Positions 50,701 to 62,700 of a stretch of DNA of 64,000 nucleotides are shown in pieces (the first letter of the stretch is position 1; every line of letters begins with the position of its first letter). A program made the translations under genes and the position numbers. Origin of the DNA: Mytilus californianus (Eukaryota > Mollusca > Bivalvia > Mytilida > Mytilidae). Location of the stretch: NCBI RefSeq assembly GCF_021869535.1, contig NW_026262690.1, positions 67,945,995 to 68,009,994 of the forward strand. Reading direction: 5' to 3'. Under the pieces are notes generated by a model, which was given only the letters and a program-made list of their open reading frames with translations, ran no database searches and was not told the origin of the DNA.

Positions 50701-53700
50701 TAGTTATGAAATTGCAATTTCCTTTGTATATTTCAAGATAGCACATCAATATCTGTGAAGGAAAAATCAATCTTGGATCTTTACTTATCATATCATTAGG
50801 AAGACAATTAACATTTAACAATGTTTACTTTACATCACACAAAAATTGCAAATATTTTTTCAAACATTAATTTTTGGTTAAACATTTTGTCTTACTAAAA
50901 TAACATATTTCCATTTTATTTTGCAATCATCAAGGCCTTTAAATTTAACAACTATAACAATCATAACAACCAAAACTAGACATATAAATATATAAATGGT
51001 CAATTCTATTTTAATTTTATGAAGAGCTGTGTCAGGTATTGAAACCAAAACAGCTTTAATGGATCCAAGGGTCTTATGTAAAGTCACCATAAGAAAGCTG
51101 TTTCAACTGAACAATATCATGTTTAATACCTTTATTATCAAATAGCTTTAGATAAAATTTAAATTGAACACACCAGCTGCAAAAAACTGGTTAATACAAA
51201 TATGGTTTCATTGTAAATAGTTTGAAAACAATACAATTTACAATTCTATTTTCTTGATGATTCGATGTAAACAATAAAATTAAGAATGGAAATGGGGAAT
51301 GTGTCAAAGAGACAACAACCCGACCATAGAGCAGACAACAGCCGAAGGCCACCAATGGGTCTTCAATGCAGCGAGAAACTCCCGCACCTGGAGGTGTCCT
51401 TTTCATAATAATTCTATTTTTAGGAAACACTGAAGAATATACCTTGTAATATCATATATTTCTCTGGACCTTCCTTCTCTGAGTCTAAGATACCAAAGTC
51501 CAGGTGTAGCCTTTAGCTGGAAATATCCCTGTAATCAGAACATAAAAAATAATTCAATTTTAGGTGAATACAGAGATTTATGAAAATATATAATATCTAC
51601 CATTCTCCTAAATACTGTAAGGTATGGACAAACACAAACACAAGAACCAGAAACCATTACTCCCCCTCAACCATAAAATTACCCAAAATAGGTTGAAAAG
51701 GAAAAAAAAAAGAATAAATGTATATTCTGAAAGACTGTTGAAGTTTTAACCTTTGTAAACTGCTTTTAAGTCACTGATATATTCTTCAATTATCAACACC
51801 TGGTATGACTATTTGAATCATTTTTAAAAGTATCGATTATAATTAGATCATTGAACATATGTATGCAAGGTGGACAGATGGAAAGATAGATACATTTACA
51901 GATACATTGAACAAGTTTGTGTTTTTGCCTGCATGGTATTGTTTGACTGCTGTTTTACTGACTTATACCTTCTCAAAACTGGACTTGAATCGTGATGATT
52001 TCTATCAATAATCAAAGTCCTAAGATGCTTACTAGATTAGCCATAACAATGGTGTCCACCATAGGTGTAGAATTAGACCCTAGAGTGAACTGTAGACCTC
52101 GCGGTGGCTGTCCTGATGAACCATCTGATCCATGACCTATAGATTATAAATAATATTCAAAGTGCATTCTTGTGAAGTGACATTAAGAATAATATGAGAA
52201 AGGTGTTGCCTGTGAAAGAGGAAACCCTTATTATTTCAAGATACTTTTTGGTAATCAGATATACAAATTTGCAGGAAATTGTATGCTTTCATGGCAGCTG
52301 GTAATGAGCAAGTGCAGATTTAGTAAAAAAAGTTATCAATTTCGAATTCATTAGTATATATAGAATTTTCTTTTTATTGATTTTCTTACTATTATTGAGG
52401 ACTTTGTCTTCATATTATTTAATTTAGAACAGGTGTGTCTGACAGAGGAAAAGAATATTGGAAGATAATTTTTTTTTTCCTCTATTCTAAAAGATGAAAA
52501 CTACCAAAATTTAATCTGACAGCCATCTTATTGATAAGTAAACTAGCTAAAAAACAGTGTTTTAAAAGTAGAAATAAGGAAGTAAGTATAGAAAACTGCA
52601 TACTAAATATCATTGACCTACCACTAGTGGTTCCCCATAAACTGACCTAATCACAAACTAATACATGTAAACTAAGCAAAAGTTTCAAAGTCAATAGACC
52701 ATGACTGAGGGGTTGGGACCACATAATCTCCATGGAAATGAGATGTGCCAATGCTTATACAACTGCATACCAAATATCATTGACCTACCACTAGTGGTTC
52801 CCCATAAACTGACCTAATCACAAACTAATACATTGTTGGTGCCGCCGCTGCCGCAAACAGCATACCTATGTCTCGCTTTTTGACTCTGTCAAGGCGAGAC
52901 AAAAATAATGCAAAAACAAACAAAGAACAAGATAGTTGTCTCATTGACAAGCATTCCACATCTCCTTATTTTATATAGTTCATGAATTGGAGAAGCAACT
53001 GGAAGAGAGAACTATGTTAAGAGATAATTTACCTTATGATGATAAAAATTAAAAGAGAAAATAAAAGGCAGAAATAGGCAAGATATACAAACAAAAAGCA
53101 AGAAGAGCACAGAATAGTGGGAGGGTTATTGGCAAAACAATCACTACTTTCAAGGTTTAGAAATAAAGAGACACATAAAAAATCATAGTTAACCTAATTG
53201 AAGATACTGAAGATATAGAAATTAGAGGGTCGAGATTCAAATTAGATGAAAAATTTATTGCATTGAAATATTTATCCTTTTTTGGATTAAGTTTGAAAAT
53301 AAATGAAACTGTAAATAGTAAACATAAGATAGCTGGGATTAATTGGACAAAAAAAATTGTAAAATTATTGGGAATTTACTATGTCTAGAACAGAGAAGAA
53401 TGTGATATATTAAACTGGGAAGTAAAATTGAGAAAATGCATAAACTATATAATTTATGGGGAAATCATAATTTGCCTATATCTGGGGAAAAAAAACTTAT
53501 AATAAAAACATTAGTTTTACCACTGTTTACAAGTGCAGCTCCTGAGAAATCAGAAAAGATACAGAAGGTAAATATTTGAAATATATTTGGAATGGTGAAT
53601 TAATAACTTTAAAAGAAATACTATGATAAGGTCAAATGAATCTGCAGATGTAGTCAATAAAATATATAATATTATTTAAAATAAATGAAAAGAAATAAAT

Positions 53701-56700
53701 GGAGAATGTGGCTATGGGCCTCAGATGCCCATGCTTGTAAATATGCATGAGTCAACTTCCACATACAGATGCAGGATTCATGTAGTTAAGACTATTTTGT
53801 GATTTATAAGCATTGTGTATAAGTTTCATAACATTTGGTTGAGGCAAACTAAAGTTAGAGAACGGAAACGACAGATTTAGCAATTTTTCCATTTATAAAG
53901 GGGCATAACTCATGAACAATAAAAGTGACGCCACCCAATGTCGAACTTGATCTGTTTTTTTGTGGTAATAAGCATTGTGTATAAGTTTAATAACATTTGG
54001 TTGAGGCAAACTAAAGTTAAAGAACAGAAACGAAAAATTCAGCAACTTTTATGATTATAAAGGGGCATAACTCATGAACGGTAAAAATGACGCTACCCAA
54101 TTTCGAACTTGATCTGCGCTTTGTGGTAATAAGCATTGTGTATAAGTTTCATAACATTTGGTTGAGGCAAACTAAAGTTAGAGAACGGAAACCAATTTTT
54201 GGGGACGTTCGGGACCGACGGACATGTGTAACACTTAATGCCTCGGATTCCTAGCGGCCAGGGCATAAAAATATAGTACTCCCCTATTATCTACTTTTCA
54301 GATGCAACTATTTTAGTTATTTGTGGTTGAAGAGGGAGACTGATGAAACAAGTTAAAAATAGAGAGAAAATATTTTGGCCTAATTCAAATGGACTATAAG
54401 ATGAAGGCGACCAGTGTTTGGGTAGGTACTACTGTATTTCTTCTATACCTGGATTGAGTGGATTCGCAACTACATTTAAAGCTAGACAGTTAGCATGGAT
54501 ACTGAAATTAAAGAAAGCATGTTGATCTCTAGAGGTCTTTTTTTTTTATGGTGTTGGATTGCTGTCTCATATACCCTGCATCTATTTTTATTTGCAAGAC
54601 AACTATGATTTCTACGTGATGCATAAATACAATTAACTTTGTCAGTGAAACTAGTAGCATTTGGTCATTTTCAGATTTCCAAAAAAGTTGTGGCGGTAAT
54701 TACATTTGAAAAGAAAAAATCTGACAAAATATTGCTACTGTCTAAGCAGATTCATTAATCTGATAAGGTCTTACCCTCCAATAAAAGATATTCCAAATCA
54801 AATTCTGCATGTACAACACTGTCTACCTATAATAAAATAACAGACAATATTATACTTCAAATTAAACTCTTGTTATACAATTTATTAAAATCACTGCCAC
54901 AGATATAATTAATGTACATAAGAGCAAAATGCACATTAACTAATAACAAAGTTCACATGGGAAGTATTATAACTCCTATAAGAAGAAAGCAAAGATACTC
55001 TAGTGTAATAATGTCTGAAATGAAAAATATTCTGGTATGACTGAACAGCAATATCAAAAAGATCTTAGAGACAGATGTAATCACTGTTGTTAAAGATTGC
55101 TCAACTAAATTTTCATCTTGTTTTTTAGTGATCTAAGTTTCTAACTAAAAGTACAAATAGATTAAGATGCTAAAGGGCAGTACTTGTAAATCAAGCATAA
55201 CAGCTGTTTTAGAGTTGCACAAATAGTTTGTAATTACTCCATACATATCGCCTAGTTTTTCACAATTCTAGATTCTTAAACAGTCCTAGAATGGATCGGA
55301 ATGTCGTTGTTCTGCATGTAGATAATCTTTTCATGGTATTATTTTTTTTAAGTTATAGTGATTTTCATTTTAAACTGATATGCTTAATTTTGCAGTATGC
55401 CTTTAAATTTTTCATAGTGTGCTTTAATTTTTAGTTGTGCTTTAAATTAGTTTTGCTTAATTATTAGTTGAGCCTTAATTTTAATTATGCTTCAGTTTTT
55501 GCATGTTTAGATATTTTTAAATTGTTTTAGTATAGCTTTGCATGTATTTCAATATGCCTGTGCTGTTTTTTGTGCATAGTAATATATGCTGCTTGTATAT
55601 CTTATCTACATGCTCTCTGTTTTTATGTTAGGTATATGTTATTTATATTTAGTAAAAAGCTCTCAAGAGCTTGTGTTTGTACTGTTATATGTAAACCGTA
55701 TAAAAATAAAAAATTTGTATTCGTATTCGCACAAATACAGATTAAGATATTAGAATCCAACTTTGTAAATAATTCATACTGACAGTTACGAAATGATTAA
55801 GATAGACATACCTCCTCTAACAGAATATTATCCAGATCATATAATGCCTTGACACTTTCCACCATCCAACTTTCTGGACACTTCATTCCTAAAGTCAGTA
55901 CAGATTTATGTGGAAGTCCTGTAAATACTGCCTTCTGTCCAGACTTAAACATTGCATTTGGCTCAAATTCTACATCTGGGCTCAAAACATAGCGGTAATA
56001 TCTGTATAATTAAGAATAATAATCATATGATAAAAAATAGTCTAATGTGTGTGCAAATTATGTTTATTCCAAACTGAAAATTAAGATTTAAAATACATGG
56101 AAATTTCTTGGTTAATAAAAATACATAACAAGTTATTACTACATAGTCATTCTATCTTAATTCTAAAACAGTACCAACATGATCATTTCAAAACCATAAA
56201 GATTTCCTTCAAAACTTCAGTGGAAGGAATAGTTTTTCATCCTTGCTTTTTAAAGGATTTGACCAGAATGAATTTTAATGGAAAACATGCACTTACATAG
56301 CCAACCACTTTGTTTTTTGTCTTGTTGGATTGCTGTCTCATTGATGTATACACCACATGTCTTTTATTCATCTGTAGATTCAGTGCTGTTCATTTGTTCA
56401 CCTGTCTTGGATTTCTTTTTAGTTTAAGCAATCATGTATAGTCTAGTATTTTTGATCCTGTCAAAGTGTACTTTTTAAAAATCTGGGAATGTGTACATGA
56501 AGCCATCAAAGAGGTAACTACTATATAGTTGGACTAAGTGTGGAAGTAACATGGGGGAAACACTTTATTTCAATTGTTAGATCATGTTTTATGTTAATGT
56601 ATTTCAACAACTTTAACAAAATTCAATTGTCCTGCCATGCATATTGAACATAATGGTTTTTAGCAACCTTTTTACTGTAATCACTTAGATATCCTTTCAA

Positions 56701-59700
56701 CATTCAATTGATACTGATAAGTTTGAACTTACGTAGTTAATGGCATCTCTGATAATTTATCCCTGCTGTTCATAAAGATTTTTATATCAACATTCACTGC
56801 TCTTTTCAGAACCTACAATAAAACACATCAAATTTAACGGGAATGTCTGTGAAGTCCTGTAACGTCAGTCAAATAATGATCAGGTGTATTGATCAGCAAG
56901 AATAGTCAGACTAGTAATATTAACTAGGTTCCACTTCAATAATCAGATTTAAAAATGGTTACAAAAATCTTAATATACTATTGCATTGATTGATTGGTGT
57001 TTAACACCACTTTCATCACTATTGCACTATTTCGTGGCGGTCAGTTTTTATTGGTAGAGGAAGCCATAATGCCCATAGTGAACCACCAACCTTCGGTAGG
57101 AAAACTCACAATCCTAGTCAATTAAAATTGGAGTCAAACGCACCTGCCATGTGCCAGATTCTAACCCAAAACCTCAGTGTTGACAAGCTAGGGATACAGT
57201 AGTTCCACTACTTAAACCACTTGACCACCAAGGACCCCAAAATACTATTGTAACAATCCTTATAAATTTGAACAACCAAAGGCAAAGCAATAGATACTAA
57301 GATAAATTTTGAAGTAATTATTAACCTTCAGGCTGTTGCTTTTTTACACATTCTTCTGTAGCATTTTTTTAGTTCAAATAATCGCATGGAACTATGAATT
57401 TTTAGGAAATGAAATTTACTAACCAAAAGAATGGGTGCTAATTTCTGGGCTTCACTAGAAACAGGATCTACAATAGCCTCTATCTGGAAGGCAGGTTCAT
57501 TGGCGTCACCTAGAATCTTCAAAACACTAAAACCAAAAAACATATTTCTATAATTCTATGTTCAATTAATTAGTCTGATATATTAGAATTAAATTGCAAC
57601 ATTTAAAAAACAAAGCAATATCATACAGACAATAAAATATCCACATAAATTCTAAATAGTCCTTGTAAGAAAAACAACCTTTGAAAAACATTGTCAAGTT
57701 CTGTAAATTTAAAATATAGTTAAAATTTTGTCTATACCAAACCTCATTGAAGCATTTACCTGTGTTGATCTGCATGGTAACTGATTTCTTTTCTTTCAGT
57801 AGTGGAAGTTTTAGATGACAATAATGCAGAAACTTTCATCACCATGTCACTACCCCTGTAAAAATTAATTCATACTTAAAATGGCTTCAGAAAATAAAAG
57901 GTATTGTTATTCTTTATGTTATTCTACATTTTTTATGATGTTTTCAACGATAACTAGACATCTTTGAGATGGGAGCCATCTCTGTGGGCCCCGCTGACCT
58001 TGAACTTTGACCTAGGAAGTTGTACAAACATTATGACACACCCTCTGGTGTTGGTTAATATACATGTCAAGTATAAAGTATGAAATTATAACGGTTCTCT
58101 AGATATAGAGCCGACACAATTTGTTACGGACGGACGGACAGACTGATCACTATAGGGCGACCCGCCACTAGGCGGGGGCCCTAATAACATAGATGTTTTA
58201 TATGGATTCCTTCTTAATGATTGGCAGTTAACAATCATGACATGTCTTAATGGGATGTTTTAAAAGCTTATTTTAAGTATTAGATTCCCAGTTTAGCATT
58301 AAAATTTATTCATACAAATTCAATAATCTTATTTTTGTAGTTTGCAGGATTGTAAAAGCTTTAACCATGCATATATTTTTAGTATGAACCTCTTCCAGGC
58401 TTCATACAAGAAAACAACAACAATAAAGTACTTGAGGCAACACTTTTTCACCCTAATAAAACTTCAAGAAAATCAAGTTGAACTGTGAGCAGTGATACCT
58501 CCCTATAAATGTTCTGTAAATATGAAGTTGTTTAGTGATTGAATTGAAGCATCACATGGTATAGCATGTTCATTTAAAGCTTGATACTAAATTTCAGAAA
58601 GTTGTAATTCAAAGTTCCTATTAAAAATGCAACGAAAAGTTAATTCTTGACCATATAAGTAATAGGTCAAGGTGACATGACGAGCGATGAACATGAAAAT
58701 GCATCACATGGTATAACATGCTAACATGAAGCTTGATACCAAATTTCATGAAGATCTGATTTGTAGTTCCTAAGGTAAATCTGACAAAAATTAATAAGTA
58801 TACACTCTCCTTTTGAGAGGGGATATAAAAGGATAATGTATTTATACCTTTCATCTAAAATACCCATCTTCATTACTCTTTCTTTTATTTTCTTTGCTCC
58901 TTTCTCAAAAACAAATTTCTCTTGCAATGCAATATCTTCTTCTGTAAATTCTTCAACATCATCAAATGCTCCTATTACCTATCATGGAAATCAAAGCAAT
59001 TATATTGAAAGAAGTGCAATGACCGCAACTATCATTGATGTAATCTTATACAGTAACATTATTGAATAGAAAAGGGTCAAGAAATCTCTGTACATTTTGC
59101 CTTTAAAAGTTCACATTCAAAGGATGAAGTCATATTTTATCCTATACCTAAATTGTCTACTTTTTCCATAAATCAGTGTTACCCCCGTTCCCCCGAAAAG
59201 CAAGCATTTTGCCATTTTTACTTACTTTCAAGCCCATAAGGTTGCTGTGAGATGCATATCTTTCATGAAAAAAGACCAAACATTATTGCCAGAATTACAT
59301 ATATATATGAAATTTGGTAAATGAAGTGTTAAACTTTACTTTAATCAAGAATGAGGACCATAATCACCTGAAATTTGTCCTCAATAACTTTCATAAGAAA
59401 ATACAGAAACTATTATTATTAAATAATTGTATTTGAAAATTAAATAAATGGAGTATGTGTCCATGGGACACAGATGATGCCCAGCTTGCATATAACGTTA
59501 TAAAAGGACATAACTCTAGAACGGTAAAAGTGATGCCACCCAAATTCAATCTTGATCTGTGTTTTGTGGTAATAAGCATTGTGTATAAATTTCATCACAT
59601 TTGGATGAGGCAAACTAAAGTAAGAGAACGGAAACCGAATTTTGGAACGTACAGAGAGACAAGGGCAACACTTAATGTCCCCTCAGGTGACCGCAGGGGC

Positions 59701-62700
59701 ATAAAACTAGAGGCTCTAAAGAGCCTGTGTCGCTCACCTTGGTCTAAGTGCATATTAAACAAAGGACACAGATGGATTCATGACAAAATTGTGTTTTGGT
59801 GATGGTGATGTGTTTGTAGATCTTACTTTACTGAACATTCTTTCTCCTTACTATTATCTCTATCTATAATGAACTTGGCCCGGTAGTTACAGTGGAAAAT
59901 ATATTGTAAAAATTTACAAAAATTTACAAAATTTATGAAAAAGGTAAAAAATTGACTATAAAGGGCAATAACTCCTTAAGGGGTCAATTGACAATTTTGG
60001 TCATGTTGACTTATTTGTAGATCTAACTTTGCTGTACATTATTGCTGTTTACAGTTTATCTCTATCTATAATAATATTCAAGATAATAACCAAAAACGGC
60101 AAAATTTTCTTAAAATTACCAATTCAGGGGCAGCAACCCAACAACGTGTTGCCTAATTGGTCTGAAAATTTCAGGGCAAATAGATCTTGACCTAATGAAC
60201 AATTTTATCCTCATCAGATTTGCTCTAAATGCTTTGGTTTCAGAGATATGAGCCAAAAACTGCATTTTACCCTATGTATTATTTTTTAGCCATGTCGGCC
60301 ATCTTGGTTCGCGGGCGGGGTCATCGGACACATTTTTTAAACTAGATACCCTAATGACGATTGGGGACAAGTTTGGTTAAATTTGTCTTAGTAGTTTCAG
60401 AGGAGAAGATTTTTGTAAAGGATTACAAAAATTTACGAAAAATGGTTAAAAACTGACTATAAAGGGCAATAACTCCTTAAGAGGTCAACTGACCATTTTG
60501 GTCAAGTTGACTTATTTGTAGATCTTACTTTGCTGAACATTATTGCTGTTTACAGTTTATCTCTATCTATAATAATATTCAAGATAATAACCAAAAAGGC
60601 AAAATTTCCTTAAAATTACCAATTCAGGGGCAGCAACCCAACAACGGGTTGTCAGATTCATCTGAAAATTTCAGGGCAGATAGATCTTGACCTAATAAAC
60701 AATTTTACCCCATGTCAGATTTGCTCTAAATGCTTTGGTTTCAGAGATATAAGCCAAATTCTACATTTTACCCCTATGTTCTATTTTTAGCCATGGCGGC
60801 CATCTTGGTTGGTTGGCCGGGTCACCGGACACATTTTTTAAACTAGATACCCCAATGATGATTGTGGCCAAGTTTGGTCAAATTTGGCCCAGTAGTTTCA
60901 GAGGAGAAGATTTTTGTAAAAGTTTACGGACGACGGACGACGGACGCAAAGTGATGAGAAAAGCTCACTTGACCTTTCAGGTCAGGTGAGCTAAAAAGTA
61001 ATACCCATTAATTTATATAGCAAATGAAAATTTATCAAAAGCATTTTTTATATTGGAAAAATGTATGCCACATTAATTGTACCTTATACTGTAATTACCT
61101 TGCCATTTGTCACCAGTCCTCTTGCCTCGGTTCTCCATCCTAGGACAGATCTTACAAACAATCTATGGACTCTCAGAAAATTAGTTGTTAATTTGTCAAG
61201 CTGAGACAAGAAATTATCAATATCCATTCCCTGGTATAAAAAAAGCTACTCATATTTAACATATAAATGCATGCAGTGCATAAATACATCATATGTTTTT
61301 TTTATTATAAATTTCTCCATATTCAGATTTGCTTTGCACATAATATCAAAGAAGTTCAGTTTGTTTCCCCAAGTCAACAATATAACTTGATTATATTTTT
61401 AATTACAAACAAGGTAACACAAAGATCATAAGATATCATAAAGTCTTATTTAAATAAAAAAAAAGTTATAAATATAAAAAATTTGTTAGGGGTAAGCCTT
61501 TTTCATAAATACCACTTAGATGTGGTAAAATCTCCAAAATGCTCCCATAAATTATTTCTTAAATACATTTCTATATAACGGATTGTCATACTTACACTGA
61601 CTTCAAAATCTCTTAGTGTTTTCTTAGCTTCAACCAAATCTTTGACATTTTCTTCCTTTACCAGCTTGGTGATGAAATTCTTGGCTTCTGAAGTGTCTAA
61701 TGTTTTGAGAGCTAAGTAAATAGCCTTACTGATCATATAATCTTTGCCTTCCTCTACTTCAGTATTAAATACCACACCAACCCTCAAATCATGGGAATGT
61801 TTCTATAAACAATAAAATGTCAACAATAATTTACATACATTTGTATTATTTCCACAAGCAAGTATTAACTCATAAACATTTATCAAGTAAATCAAAGTGT
61901 TACTCTTCTAAACTTGTTGATTTTGAACAACTGCAGATAATCATATTTGCTTATACAAAATTAAGACTCCAATTTTATACAAAGATAAATAAGTAAATTT
62001 CTTCACAGAATGCCCTTAATTCTGAAATAAACCAATTTAATCAAAATCCGATCTAAGTCTTGTATATCAAAGCCGAGATTCAAAGTATATTGTTTTTTGT
62101 GTGTATTGGGTACTTTGCATGCAAAAATAAAAAGAGACCATAAATTTTAACAAGATATAATATGTTTTTATTTAATAATGCCCTGATATCTGAGATAATG
62201 TTACATAGATCATTTCTAACAGAAACTTGCAAGGGAAATTTTTATGCAAATTTTTGTACCAGGATGTTTATATTAAACAAAAGCTGGCAATAAGAGTGGC
62301 AAAATCACTTATGTGTTTAAAAAAGTAGAGGACAGACTACTAGAAATATGTGCAATGATGAGCAACCTACCAATTGCTTAATAGCATTATAAAGGAGTTG
62401 TCTCCCTTCTGTTGTTTCTACATCACAAACCACCCACATAGTCACTGCTCTTAATACAATGTTATCTGAAATAAGAAATTACTTTTAATATTAATCTTAA
62501 CTGAGAGTTCTTAATTACTTCCCTTTGAGAAAAGTTCACATGATTTTACAATTCCTAGTATGGATTTTGTTTACATGACTACATACATGACATACAGAAC
62601 AAGAAGTTGCACACATTGGCATGCTTAGCATACCACCAATTGTCATTAAAAGTATTGGAAAACAGGAAGTAGGTGCCCAACAGATCTGAAAAGGGCTCTG

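Larger units (their letters stand above)
49481..51442 (-). other. Two UGGT introns with one repeat fragment
   Basis: Introns 49481-50284 and 50370-51442 around the exon at 50285. Unique AT-rich sequence except for the repeat fragment at 51284-51405. Confidence 0.5.

Noticed and set aside
56985..57238. tRNA gene
   Set aside because: The tRNA-like boxes belong to a SINE: the sequence continues into a SINE body and an (ATCA)n tail, and box B is degenerate.
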